From Luteimonas abyssi (GTDB taxonomy: Bacteria > Pseudomonadota > Gammaproteobacteria > Xanthomonadales > Xanthomonadaceae), in the NCBI RefSeq assembly GCF_001482195.1, contig NZ_KQ759763.1, positions 1,461,321-1,525,320 on the forward strand: a stretch of DNA of 64,000 bases. Direction: 5' to 3'. Made by a program: the position numbers and the translations under genes. Shown piece after piece: positions 8,478 to 17,641 of this stretch. The notes under the pieces are model-generated. The model saw only the letters and a program-made list of their open reading frames with translations, had not been told where the DNA came from and did no database searches. The first letter of the stretch is position 1, and each line of letters starts with the position of its first letter.

Positions 8478-11081
8478 TCAGAACGTCCAGCCCACCCGCG
8501 CGTAGTAGAACCCGCCGTTGAAGCCGTAAGGCGAGTGCACCGGGTAGGCGGCGCCGGAGACGGCACGCCCCCAGGGGTTGTCGCGCGGCACGCGGTCGAA
8601 CAGGTTCTGCGCGCCGACGTTGACGTACAGGCCCGACGCGAACTTCCAGCCCACCTCGAGATCGACGATGGTCGCACTGCCGTTGTCGATCGGCAGGCCG
8701 CCGGCCTCGGCCGAGATGACGCCGCTGTCGACATGGTCCTCGAACCAGGATCCGTAGTAGGCCAGGCGCAGGTTGGCGTGGAAGATGTCGCGCTGGTGGT
8801 TGACGCTCAGGTAGCCCTTGGTCTTGGGCAGCGACTCCTCGATCTTGTACACCCGCGCCTCGTCGACGAAATCGGCATTGAAGCGGTCGACCTCGGTGCG
8901 GTTCCAGTTGCCGGCCAGCGAGTAGGTGGTGGTACCGCCGAAATGGTCGCTGGTGTAGCTGGTGACCAGATCCACGCCGGTGGTGGTGGTGTCGAAGGCA
9001 TTGCCGAAGTAGGTCACCGAGGTCAGCGACGCGGCCTCCGGATTGCCTGAGGCCACCAGCTGCGCGCGCTCCTCGTCGGTGAGCTCGAAGCTCGAGCTCA
9101 GCGCGATGCGGTCGTCGACCTGGATGCGGTAGGCATCGGCGGTGACCAGCCAGGGACCGCTGTCCCAGACCAGGCCGAGCGACACGTTGGTGGATTCCTC
9201 CGGCGTCAGCGGCTGTGCGCCCTTGAGCGCGGCGATCGGATCGGTCGGCGGCAGGGTGGCGATGTCGACCAGCCCGGTGCCGGCGAACACGGTGCTGATC
9301 TGGCTGATGTTGGCCTGGCCCGGCGTGGGCGCGCGGAAGCCGGTGTTGACCGCGCCGCGGATGGCGAAGGTGTCGGTGAAGTCGAACCGGCCGGTGAGCT
9401 TGCCGTTGGTGGTGCTGCCGAAGTCGTCGAAGTCCTCGTAGCGCACCGCCGCGGCGAGCAGGAACTGATCGGTGATCTGGGCCTCGGTGTCGAGGTAGAC
9501 GGCCCAATTCTCGCGGGCGTGCTTGCCTGCGGTGCGCTGGCTGAAGCCGTTGAAGCCGTTGGAGCCCAGCGCGAAGCCCTGGTCGGTCAACGGTCCGATC
9601 CCGGTGGAGGCGGCGTCGCCGGCGACGATTTCGAACTCCTCCTTGCGCCACTCCAGACCCATGGCCACGCTCAGCGGCTGGGCGGTGAACGCGGTTTCGA
9701 AGTCGCGGCCGACATCGAAATTGAACGCGGTCTCGGTCTGCACGTTGCCGCCGGGCTGGAAGTAGAGGCCGGCCGGCTGGTCGGGTCCCTGCGACGCGTT
9801 GATGGTGTTGTAGATGTAGAAATCGATCTCGTTGCGGCCGTAGGAACCGCTGACGTCCCAATACCAGTCGCCGCCCCAGTTGCCCTTGGCGCCGGCCACG
9901 ACGGAGCTGTCCTCCAGCTCGCCGCCGAAGCGCGGGGTGAAGCCGCCGGGCAGGCTGGACAGGAAGGTGAAGCAGTTGTCGGGCAGGGCCGACACCGCGG
10001 CACCGACGGTGCTGTAGGGCAGGAGGTTGCCTGCACCGTCGCGCAGGGCGATGGTCGGGCAGCCGCCTGCGCCGGTCAGGTCGCCGATCAGCAGGGTATT
10101 GCCGCCGTCGTTGGAGTAGACCCCGGAACGCGAGGTCGGGTCGCGATAGTAGAAGCCGCCGTCGACTTCGCGCTTGGCGTAGTTGCCGAACAGGTAGAAA
10201 TCGGCGTACTCGCCGGAAATGCCGGTGTTGGCGACCAGTTTGAAGTCCTGCTTGACCTCGGGCGAGCCCCAGACCTGAGCCGGGTCGGGCACGCCCGGAT
10301 AGCCGGCGGCGGCCGCGGCGGCGGCGTCGTCGCGCTGCACGCTGCGCGACGTGGCATCGGCTTCGCGCCATTCCGCGGTGATGGTGGCGAAGCCGCGCTC
10401 GGTCATCGGCAGGCCGATCTGCGCCGAGTACTGGGTGGTGAAGCCGTCGCCCTGGTAGTACTGGCCGGCGAAGACTTCGGCGGTGCCGCCTTCGCGCAAC
10501 TCCTTGAGGCCGAAGTTGATCACGCCGGCGATGGCGTCCGACCCGTACTGGGCTGCGGCGCCGTCGCGCAGGACTTCCACCTGCTGCAGTGCCAGCGAGG
10601 GGAACACCGACAGGTCGGGACCCTGTGCGCCATCGGACAGGCCGTGGCCGAGGAAGGTGATGACGGCCGAGCGGTGGAACCGCTTGCCGTTGACCAGCAC
10701 CAGGGTGTTGTCCGGCGGCAGGCCGCGCAGGTTGGCCGGGCGGACGAGGCTGGCCGCGTCGTCGATCGGAATGGTGCTGACGTTGAAGGAGGGCACCAGC
10801 ACGCGCAACTGGTCGAGCGCATCGGTCGCGCCCTGGTTGCGGAATTCGTCTGCGGCGATGATGTCGATGGGGACCGCCGACGAGGAGACCGAGCGCGGTT
10901 GGCTGCGGGTGCCGAGGACGGACACCGTATCCAGTGTCGCGGCCTCTTCCGAGGGCGGTGCGGGTTGCTGTGCGAATGCGGTGCCGCTGGTGGCGATGAG
11001 GGCGGTGGCCAGTGCGGTCCTGACCGCCATGGTCAGGCGCGCGGTGGCGATTCCCCGGTGCTGCCGATCGTACGTGTCCAT
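8478..11081 (-). CDS. TonB-dependent outer-membrane receptor
   Basis: The 867-residue protein has a signal peptide (about 1-38), a TonB-box-like segment (DTVSVLGTRS), a plug domain with LRGLPPDNTLVLVNGKR and GSDAIAGVINF, and a long beta barrel. It ends in an aromatic residue (RVGWTF), as outer-membrane barrels do. It imports a scarce substrate across the outer membrane using the TonB/ExbBD energy system. The plug resembles the large group of Xanthomonadaceae receptors for sugars, peptides or siderophores; no neighbour identifies the ligand. An AAGGA box precedes the ATG. It is probably a single-gene unit with its own terminator. Confidence 0.94.
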   Translation of the reverse strand: MDTYDRQHRGIATARLTMAVRTALATALIATSGTAFAQQPAPPSEEAATLDTVSVLGTRSQPRSVSSSAVPIDIIAADEFRNQGATDALDQLRVLVPSFNVSTIPIDDAASLVRPANLRGLPPDNTLVLVNGKRFHRSAVITFLGHGLSDGAQGPDLSVFPSLALQQVEVLRDGAAAQYGSDAIAGVINFGLKELREGGTAEVFAGQYYQGDGFTTQYSAQIGLPMTERGFATITAEWREADATSRSVQRDDAAAAAAAGYPGVPDPAQVWGSPEVKQDFKLVANTGISGEYADFYLFGNYAKREVDGGFYYRDPTSRSGVYSNDGGNTLLIGDLTGAGGCPTIALRDGAGNLLPYSTVGAAVSALPDNCFTFLSSLPGGFTPRFGGELEDSSVVAGAKGNWGGDWYWDVSGSYGRNEIDFYIYNTINASQGPDQPAGLYFQPGGNVQTETAFNFDVGRDFETAFTAQPLSVAMGLEWRKEEFEIVAGDAASTGIGPLTDQGFALGSNGFNGFSQRTAGKHARENWAVYLDTEAQITDQFLLAAAVRYEDFDDFGSTTNGKLTGRFDFTDTFAIRGAVNTGFRAPTPGQANISQISTVFAGTGLVDIATLPPTDPIAALKGAQPLTPEESTNVSLGLVWDSGPWLVTADAYRIQVDDRIALSSSFELTDEERAQLVASGNPEAASLTSVTYFGNAFDTTTTGVDLVTSYTSDHFGGTTTYSLAGNWNRTEVDRFNADFVDEARVYKIEESLPKTKGYLSVNHQRDIFHANLRLAYYGSWFEDHVDSGVISAEAGGLPIDNGSATIVDLEVGWKFASGLYVNVGAQNLFDRVPRDNPWGRAVSGAAYPVHSPYGFNGGFYYARVGWTF

Positions 11082-11439
11082 TCAGTGCGTCCTTCTTGGA
11101 AGCTCATTGGTGGGTTCCCCTCCCCCCGTTCCGGCAGCCGGCCTGAGCCGCTGCTGCACCGCAGCACTGTTAACAGAAAGTAAATGTTCGGACAACGAAT
11201 GGTGGCGTCTGAAACCGTTGTCATTTCCGAAATGCGACTCACGTCAATACCAATGCGTATGGTGGGTCGCCATTCCGTCGCCGCGGCGGCGTCGCTTCGT
11301 CCAGCCGGGGGGCACGTGGTGTCGGCGTGGCCGGTCTCTGAGAACGGCTGCCGGCGCGCTCCGCCGGACCGGGACGAGTGACAGATGCCGGGGAGGCCGG
11401 AATAATCCGGCGGCTGTGCCTGCCGGACCGGAGATCCGC
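11082..11439. other. Divergent intergenic region, TonB receptor / HtrL-like gene
   Basis: This 358-nt region has no convincing gene. Its centre is more AT-rich than its surroundings (about 11165-11270), which fits promoters for both divergent genes. A 10-bp perfect palindrome (CTGTTAACAG, 11167-11176) sits 86 nt upstream of the receptor start and is a possible regulator site. The exact promoters are not clear. Confidence 0.4.
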
Positions 11440-12363
11440 GTGTCCATCGATATCGTCACCGCTTTCTTCGACATGGGCCGCGATGGCTGGTCGGGCTTCG
11501 AGCGCGGCAATGCGCGCTATATCGAGTACTTCCGTTTCTGGGCGCGGCTGCGTAACCGGGTCGTGGTCTACACCAGCCCGGAGTTCGCCCCTCGGGTGGA
11601 GGCCATCCGCGACGCATTCGGCCTGGCCGACCGCACCACGGTCGTGGCCGTACCCGATGTCCACGCCCTGGATGCGGACATGTACCGGCGGATCGACGCG
11701 GCGATGGGGCAGGACATCGGGTTGAACTTCCACAAGGACATCCGGCGGCCGGAGTCCTGGAGCGCGAAGTACAACTACTTCATGGCGATGAAGTCGTACT
11801 TCATCGTCGATGCGATCGAGAAGGGCCTGGTGGACGGCACCGTGGCGTGGATGGATTTCGGCTTCAACCACGGGGGTGGGGGTGGGTTGATCGATGCCAC
11901 GGAGTTCGATTTCGAGTGGCGACACGACTTCGCGCCGAAGGTGCATCTGTTCCTCGCCGAGGACATGGACGCCGGGCGCCCGATCTTCGACATCGTCCGG
12001 ACCATGGACGTCTACGTGCAGGGCAACGTGATCGTGGCGCCGGCGGCACTGTGGCCGGAGTTCCGCCGGCTGACCCGCGAGGCCATGCTGAGCCTGACCC
12101 GCTGCGGCCTGTGCGACGACGACCAGACCCTGGCCGTGATGACATGGCGCGAGCGCCCAGACCTGTTCGAACTGCATCGCGTGCAGCACTGGTACGACGC
12201 GGTGAAGTGTTTCGGCGGCGAACATCTGAGCGTGGCCGCGTCCGAGCCGCGGCGTAGCCGCCTGTACCGGTCCAACAAGTACCGGGCACGGATCTTTCTG
12301 GCCGAGGGACGGTACCGGCTGGCCTGGCGGCAGATCGCCAATTACTTCAGGAAGCGGCCCTGA
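11440..12363 (+). CDS. HtrL/YibB-family protein (WlaTC/HtrL glycosyltransferase-like)
   Basis: The 307-residue protein starts with GTG (VSIDIVTAFFDMGR), preceded by GGAG at 7 nt. It carries the family blocks SIDIVTAFFDMGRD, WSAKYNYFMAMKSYFIVDAI and VAWMDFGFNHGG, and QGNVIVAPAALW further on. HtrL/YibB proteins occur near LPS or surface-polysaccharide genes in other bacteria and are grouped with glycosyltransferase-like folds; the reaction is not established. Here it stands alone between a TonB receptor and dinG. The frame is open far upstream of the GTG, but similarity begins at the GTG. Confidence 0.8.
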   Translation: MSIDIVTAFFDMGRDGWSGFERGNARYIEYFRFWARLRNRVVVYTSPEFAPRVEAIRDAFGLADRTTVVAVPDVHALDADMYRRIDAAMGQDIGLNFHKDIRRPESWSAKYNYFMAMKSYFIVDAIEKGLVDGTVAWMDFGFNHGGGGGLIDATEFDFEWRHDFAPKVHLFLAEDMDAGRPIFDIVRTMDVYVQGNVIVAPAALWPEFRRLTREAMLSLTRCGLCDDDQTLAVMTWRERPDLFELHRVQHWYDAVKCFGGEHLSVAASEPRRSRLYRSNKYRARIFLAEGRYRLAWRQIANYFRKRP

Positions 12364-12485
12364 CCCCGAGGGGTAACGCCGCCCTGGCGGGACACGATCG
12401 GACGCGGACCGCATGCCGGTCGTGTGCGCGGGTGTCGGCGTCGGCACGGTCCGGATGTCGCGTCCTGGCCTGAACAGGCCCGCCG

Positions 12486-12503
12486 CCCCCGTCGCGACGG
12501 GGG
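12486..12503 (+). terminator. Possible terminator hairpin upstream of dinG
   Basis: An 18-nt perfect palindrome (CCCCCGTCG and its complement) lies 122 nt after the HtrL-like stop and 55 nt before the dinG start. It could end the upstream transcript. Without a T-tract this stays tentative. Confidence 0.35.
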
Positions 12504-12558
12504 GCCGGGACGCGGTCCGGAAGGCGACGCGATGCCTGCTTTCCCGGACAATGGCCGG

Positions 12559-14709
12559 ATGACCGAATCCGCTTCCCCCTCGGCCGGCGCCGCCACACCC
12601 GAACCGCCGGCACGCACGTTGACCGAGGCGGTCAAGGAAGACGTCCGCCAGGCCTATCAGCGGCTGCAGGCGAACACGCCCGGGTTCTCGCCGCGTCGCG
12701 CGCAACGGCAGATGATCGGCGTGGCCACGCGCGCACTGGCCAGCAGCGGCGGCATCGCGGTGATCCAGGCGCCGACCGGCGTCGGCAAGAGCCTGGGCTA
12801 TCTGAGCGCGGGTGTGCCGGTGGCGCTGGCGACCAACCGCAAGCTGGTGATCAGCACCGGCACCGTGGCGCTGCAATCGCAGCTGGTCGATCGCGATATT
12901 CCCGCCTTCCTGAAGGCGACCGGCCTGGACGCGCGGGTCGCGCTGGCGAAGGGGCGTACGCGCTACCTGTGTCCGCGCAATGCGATCGAACTGCACGCAG
13001 GCCCCGGCCAGGCGTCGATGTTCGGCGACGAGGCTCCCTCGGAGCCGGGCGAGAAACTCTACGACCGGCCGCCGACCTCGCTGGAGATCGAGGCCGCGGG
13101 GCGACTGATGCAGGCGCTGGCCGATCGCGACTGGGAGGGCGATCTCGACGACGCCCCGGTGCCGGTGTCGCCCGCATTGCGCCGGCACGTGACCACGCCG
13201 TCGTCCGGATGCTCCGGCCGGCGTTGCGCGCACGCCCTGCAATGCCCCGTGCTGAAGGCACGCACCACCGTGCGCGAGGCGCAGATCGTGGTGACCAACC
13301 ACGCGCTGCTGCTGGCGTCGCTGATGCAGGGCGAGATCGAGAACGGCCAGCCGTTGCTGGCGCCGCCGGGGGAAATGCTGCTGGTGGTCGACGAGGGCCA
13401 CCATCTCGCCGGCGTGGCGATCGACCAGGGCGCGGCCCGGCTGGCGCTGGGCGATGCCGCGCGCCAGGTGCGACGCATGGAATCGCTGATCGCCAGTGCC
13501 TACCGCACGCTGGACAAGGACACCATCGCCAAGCTGCTGCCGGGCGAGGCGGTCGATCTCGCAGCGGGTCTGGCCAAGCAGCTCAAGGCGTTCCGGACCG
13601 ACCTGGAGCAGGCATGGACGCCGGCGCCGGGCGATCGCGAACCGGTGTGGCGCGCGCCGCTGGGGCGCCTGCCCGACGACTGGATGCCGTCGATCGAGGC
13701 GTTGGCCGACGACACCCGGAACCTGCGCAACTGGGTCCATGCGGCCCAGCAGATGGCGGCCAAGGCCAAGCCCGACGATCCCTTGCGTGAGCGCCTGTTG
13801 CGCACCCTCGGGCCGGTACTGGAGACGATGGAACAGCAGGACGCGCTGTGGACCGGCTGGCGCCGCGAGGACCGCGAGGGCCAACCTCCGATGGCGCGCT
13901 GGTTGAGCATGGATCGCGATGGCGAGCTGCATTGCCATGCCTCGCCGGTCTCGGCGGCGCAAGTGCTGCGGTCGCTGATCTGGCGCGACGTGGATGCGGC
14001 GGTGATCACCTCGGCGACCTTGGCCGGCGGTCACGATTTCCAGGCGTTCGCCGCCGAAAACGGCGTGCCGGGCCACGCCGAGATGGTCTCGCTGGATTCG
14101 CCGTTCGACCTGCAGCGGCAGGCGCAGCTGGTGGTGCCGCGGTTTCCGGTGGCGCCCGACGATCGCGAGGGTCACCCGCGCGAGATCGCGCGCTACCTGG
14201 ATGCGGAGCTCGACTGGAACCGCGGCAGCATGGTGCTCTTCACTTCGCGCTGGAAGATGGAGAAGGTCGCCGAACTGATGCCGCAGGCGCGACGCGACGC
14301 GGTGCTGGTGCAGGGCCATGCCAACAAGCGTCAGGTCGTCGCCGAACACCTGCAGCGGATCGCCGGCGGCCGCGGCTCGGTCCTGTTCGGGTTGAACTCG
14401 TTCGGCGAAGGCCTGGACCTGCCGGGCGAGGCCTGCACCACCGTGGTGATCACCCAGGTCCCGTTCGCGGTGCCGACGGATCCGCAGACCGCGACGCTGG
14501 GCGAATGGCTGGAGAGCCGGGGGCTCAATCCGTTCGCGCTGATCGCGATTCCGCATGCGCTGCGGACACTGACCCAGTTCGCCGGTCGTTTGATCCGCAC
14601 CGACACCGACACCGGGCGGGTGATCATTCTCGATTCGCGCCTGCTGACCAAGCGCTACGGGCCGCAGATCCTGGATGCGTTGCCGCCGTTCGAGCGGGTG
14701 ATCGGCTAG
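12559..14709 (+). CDS. dinG: ATP-dependent DNA helicase DinG
   Basis: The 716-residue protein is an XPD-like superfamily 2 helicase. The Walker A motif is APTGVGKS (residues 71-78) and the DEAH-type box is DEGH (278-281). Four Cys between them (138, 218, 223, 229) fit the 4Fe-4S cluster domain of DinG/XPD. The C-terminal helicase motifs include GSVLFGLNSFGEGLDLPG and a final QFAGRLIR block. DinG unwinds D-loops, R-loops and forked DNA during repair. The ATG at 12559 was chosen; an in-frame ATG 27 nt earlier is possible. No clear LexA box was seen. Confidence 0.95.
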   Translation: MTESASPSAGAATPEPPARTLTEAVKEDVRQAYQRLQANTPGFSPRRAQRQMIGVATRALASSGGIAVIQAPTGVGKSLGYLSAGVPVALATNRKLVISTGTVALQSQLVDRDIPAFLKATGLDARVALAKGRTRYLCPRNAIELHAGPGQASMFGDEAPSEPGEKLYDRPPTSLEIEAAGRLMQALADRDWEGDLDDAPVPVSPALRRHVTTPSSGCSGRRCAHALQCPVLKARTTVREAQIVVTNHALLLASLMQGEIENGQPLLAPPGEMLLVVDEGHHLAGVAIDQGAARLALGDAARQVRRMESLIASAYRTLDKDTIAKLLPGEAVDLAAGLAKQLKAFRTDLEQAWTPAPGDREPVWRAPLGRLPDDWMPSIEALADDTRNLRNWVHAAQQMAAKAKPDDPLRERLLRTLGPVLETMEQQDALWTGWRREDREGQPPMARWLSMDRDGELHCHASPVSAAQVLRSLIWRDVDAAVITSATLAGGHDFQAFAAENGVPGHAEMVSLDSPFDLQRQAQLVVPRFPVAPDDREGHPREIARYLDAELDWNRGSMVLFTSRWKMEKVAELMPQARRDAVLVQGHANKRQVVAEHLQRIAGGRGSVLFGLNSFGEGLDLPGEACTTVVITQVPFAVPTDPQTATLGEWLESRGLNPFALIAIPHALRTLTQFAGRLIRTDTDTGRVIILDSRLLTKRYGPQILDALPPFERVIG

Positions 14710-14826
14710 TGCGTCCGTCCGGACCGGATGCGATCCGCCTCACCGCGTGGCGAAACCTGTTGCCCGCGCGCCCGATCCACGGAGGTTCCGGTTGCCGGGC
14801 GCATCGGATGAAGAAAGGGAAGCGCG

Positions 14827-15759
14827 ATGCACGTCCGTCCGACTGCGACGCGTCGGAGTGACGGGGTGACGCCTGGAACCCGCGCGCTGCGCGACGGCGT
14901 GCCCGCAAGTCGGTTGCAGCTGCCGCCTGGCGACTGGACCACGGTGCTCGATGCGCTGTGCGACCGCTTTCCCGCGATCGACCGCGCGACCTGGCGCGAC
15001 CGCTTCGCGCGCGGGCGGGTGCTGGATGCGGCGGGTCATCCGCTCGCCATGCATGCGCCGTACCGGCTCGGTGCGGAGATCCAGTACTTTCGCGAGGTCG
15101 ACGACGAACCTCGCGTGCCTTTCGAGGCCGTCGTATTGCATGCGGACGCGCACCTGGTGGTGGCAGACAAGCCCCATTTCCTGCCGGTGGCGCCGACCGG
15201 CGCGTTCGTGCGCGAAACCCTGCTGGGGCGGTTGGTGCAAGGCCTGGGCAATCCCGACCTGGTGCCGCTGCACCGGATCGATCGCGCCACCGCCGGGCTG
15301 GTGCTGTTCTCGGCCGATCCCGGCAGTCGCGCCCGCTACCAGGCGCTGTTTCGCGAACGGCGCATCGACAAGACCTACCAGGCCCTGGCACCCGCGCTGC
15401 CCGCGCTCGCGTTTCCGCACGTGCGCCGCAGCCGGCTGGCGCGCGGCGAGCCGTTCTTCCGCATGTGCGAGGTGCCCGGCGAGGCCAACAGCGAAACCCG
15501 CATCGATGCGCTGCAGGCCTCCGGCCCGATCTGGCGCTACCGGCTGCACCCGCTCAGCGGACGCAAGCACCAGTTGCGGGTGCACATGGCCGCGTTGGGT
15601 GCGCCGATCATGGGCGACGAGCTGTATCCCGACGTGGCATTACGCGATCGGCAGGACTACGGCACGCCGTTGCGTCTGCTGGCACAGGCGCTGGCGTTCG
15701 ACGACCCGCTCGACGGTCGGCCGCGCCGGTTCGAAAGCGCGATACGGCTGGAAGTCTGA
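14827..15759 (+). CDS. RluA-family pseudouridine synthase
   Basis: The 310-residue protein has the RluA-type catalytic block HRIDRATAGLVLF with the essential Asp, and the C-terminal binding block SGRKHQLRVHMAALG followed by LYPDV. The first 80 residues could hold a small S4-like or family-specific N-terminal domain (LDALCDRFPAIDRATWRDRFARGRV). It isomerises uridine in rRNA or tRNA; the target base cannot be told from the sequence. The ATG is preceded by a purine-rich AAAGGGAAG. It converges on the aminotransferase gene with only 19 nt between stops. Confidence 0.92.
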   Translation: MHVRPTATRRSDGVTPGTRALRDGVPASRLQLPPGDWTTVLDALCDRFPAIDRATWRDRFARGRVLDAAGHPLAMHAPYRLGAEIQYFREVDDEPRVPFEAVVLHADAHLVVADKPHFLPVAPTGAFVRETLLGRLVQGLGNPDLVPLHRIDRATAGLVLFSADPGSRARYQALFRERRIDKTYQALAPALPALAFPHVRRSRLARGEPFFRMCEVPGEANSETRIDALQASGPIWRYRLHPLSGRKHQLRVHMAALGAPIMGDELYPDVALRDRQDYGTPLRLLAQALAFDDPLDGRPRRFESAIRLEV

Positions 15760-15778
15760 CGGCGCCGAAGCGACCGGC

Positions 15779-17128
15779 CTACGACAACGCGTCGGCGAGC
15801 GCCTCGTCGAGCAGGCCCAGACCGGTCTGCAGCGTCTGTGCATCGGCGATCAGCGGCGGCGCGATGTGGAGCCGGTTGGCGACGACGAACGGCCACAGCC
15901 CGCGTGACTTGCACGCCGCAGTGAGCGCCTGCATCGGCGCATTCGCCGCGCCCTGGGCGTTCCACGGCACCAGCGGCTCGCGCGTGTCGCGGTCGCTCAC
16001 CAGTTCCACCGCCCAGAACATGCCGAGGCCGCGAACTTCACCGATGCTGGGATGGCGCGCGTGCAGATCGCGCAGGCCGGGGCCGAGCACGTGCTCGCCC
16101 ATCGCGCGCGCGTGTTCGATGACGCCTTCGTCCTCGTAGAGCCTGATACAGGCGACTGCCGCCGCGCATGCCAGCGGATGACCCGAGTAGGTCAGCCCGC
16201 CCGGGTAGGGGCGGTCCACGAAGCCGGCGGCGATGTGTTCGGCGATCAGCACGCCGCCCAGCGGAACGTAGCCGGAATTGACGCCTTTCGCGAATGCGAT
16301 CAGGTCCGGGACCACATCCCAGCGGTCGAGCGCGAACCACTCGCCGCAGCGGCCGAAACCGCACATCACTTCGTCGGCGATCATCACGATGCCGTGCGTG
16401 TCGCACAGCCGGCGGACGCCGGCCAGGTAACCGTCGGGCGGCACCAGGATGCCGCTGGAGCCGACCACGGACTCGAGCACGATCGCCGCGATGGTGCCGG
16501 GCCCTTCGGCCTGGATGGTCGCAGCGAGATGGGCGAGGGCGCGTTCGCACTCCTGTTCCGGCGTCGTGGCGTGGAAGGCGGAGCGGTACGGATAGGGGCC
16601 CCAGAAATGGACGAAGCCGGCGGCGACGGGTTCCGACCCCCAGCGACGCGGGTCGCCGGTGGCGGCGATCGCGCCGGAGGTCGCGCCGTGGTAGCTGCGG
16701 TACGCGCTCAGGATCTTGTGCCGGCCGGTGTGCAGGCGCGCCAGGCGAAGGGCGTGCTCGATGGCCTCGGCACCGCCGTTGGTGAAGAACACCTTGTCCA
16801 GCGTGCCGGGTGCGTGCGAGGCGATCAGCCGTGCCGCTTCGCCGCGCACCGGCGTGGTGTGGTACGGCGCGATGGTGCACAGGCTGGCGGCCTGGGCCTG
16901 GATGGCCGCGACGATGCGCGGGTGCTGGTGTCCGGCGTTGGCGTTGACCAGCTGGCTGGAGAAGTCCAGCCAGCGGCGCCCGGATTCGTCGTGGAAGTAC
17001 GCGCCTTCGGCACCGGTGACGACCACCGGATCCACCGCACCCTGGGCCGACCACGAATGGAAGACGTGGGCGCGGTCGTCGTGCCAGGCGGGCGAGCGGT
17101 CAGTGGCGGAAGCGTTCGGGTCAGACAT
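15779..17128 (-). CDS. Class III pyridoxal-phosphate aminotransferase
   Basis: The 449-residue enzyme shows the class III features: FTNGGAEAIEHALRLAR (115-131) for phosphate binding, the SYHGATSGA block (145-153), Asp252 in ADEV and the Schiff-base lysine Lys281 in AFAKGVNSGYVPLGG. Members use amino acids, taurine, beta-alanine, diamines or pyruvate; this one resembles the broad aspartate/taurine-pyruvate aminotransferase group but its substrate is not clear. It lies 90 nt downstream of a VOC gene and an HDO oxidase gene on the same strand, with a hairpin between. It may complete the pathway begun by those enzymes. Confidence 0.9.
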   Translation of the reverse strand: MSDPNASATDRSPAWHDDRAHVFHSWSAQGAVDPVVVTGAEGAYFHDESGRRWLDFSSQLVNANAGHQHPRIVAAIQAQAASLCTIAPYHTTPVRGEAARLIASHAPGTLDKVFFTNGGAEAIEHALRLARLHTGRHKILSAYRSYHGATSGAIAATGDPRRWGSEPVAAGFVHFWGPYPYRSAFHATTPEQECERALAHLAATIQAEGPGTIAAIVLESVVGSSGILVPPDGYLAGVRRLCDTHGIVMIADEVMCGFGRCGEWFALDRWDVVPDLIAFAKGVNSGYVPLGGVLIAEHIAAGFVDRPYPGGLTYSGHPLACAAAVACIRLYEDEGVIEHARAMGEHVLGPGLRDLHARHPSIGEVRGLGMFWAVELVSDRDTREPLVPWNAQGAANAPMQALTAACKSRGLWPFVVANRLHIAPPLIADAQTLQTGLGLLDEALADALS

Positions 17129-17177
17129 GTGCGGCTGGGGTCCGTCGGGTGCGGGCTCCCGAGTTGAACACGAATGA

Positions 17178-17204
17178 CCGCACCGCCGCAGCCCGGCGGT
17201 GCGG
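17178..17204 (-). terminator. Hairpin inside the HDO-VOC-aminotransferase group
   Basis: A perfect 11-bp stem (CCGCACCGCCG and its complement) with a 5-nt loop lies between the VOC stop (17219) and the aminotransferase start (17128). It may attenuate or end the upstream transcript, so aminotransferase expression could be lower or separate. No T-tract follows. Confidence 0.55.
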
Positions 17205-17218
17205 ATCGTGGGAGCGGC

Positions 17219-17641
17219 TCAGGGAATGAAGGTCTGCTCCGGGTCGTCGAACGACTTGAACTCGAGCGCGTTGCCCGAGGGGTCGAACAGGAACATCGTC
17301 ACGTGCTGGCCCGGCTTGCCTTTCAGCCGCAGGTGCGGCTCTTCGTGAAAGGCGACGCCGGCGTCCTTGAGTCGGCGCGCCAGCGCTTCCCAGCGCGAGC
17401 GATCGAGATTCATGCCGAAGTGCGGTACGGGCACCGCTTCGCCATCGAACTTGCCGGTCTGCAGCGGTTCGCCGTCGGCGGAAATGTGCGCGACCAGGTG
17501 GTGGCCGAAGAAATCGAAGTCCTGGTACGTGACGTCGCTGCGGCCCTGGGGGCAGCCCATGACGTCGCCGTAGAAGCGCCGCGCCTCGTCGACGTCGCGC
17601 ACCGGAAACGCCAGGTGGAACTGGTTGATGTTGCCGCTCAC
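17219..17641 (-). CDS. VOC-family (glyoxalase/dioxygenase-like) protein
   Basis: The 140-residue single-repeat VOC protein starts MSGNINQFHLAFPV from a GTG codon that overlaps the stop of the upstream HDO gene (GTGA), so the two are translationally coupled. Metal-binding residues expected of the family are visible: His in QFHLAFPV near the N-terminus, His in HFGMNLDRSRW, and a Glu in GNALEFKSFDD near the C-terminus. VOC enzymes catalyse isomerisations, epimerisations or ring cleavages using a divalent metal. The tight link to an oxidase suggests it handles that enzyme's substrate or product. Confidence 0.87.
   Translation of the reverse strand: MSGNINQFHLAFPVRDVDEARRFYGDVMGCPQGRSDVTYQDFDFFGHHLVAHISADGEPLQTGKFDGEAVPVPHFGMNLDRSRWEALARRLKDAGVAFHEEPHLRLKGKPGQHVTMFLFDPSGNALEFKSFDDPEQTFIP

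Noticed and set aside
11239-14556. Very long open frame (over 1,100 codons) antisense to the HtrL-like and dinG genes
   Set aside because: It is the complement of well-supported genes in a GC-rich genome where stops are rare. Its composition is Arg/Gln/His-rich with no motif.
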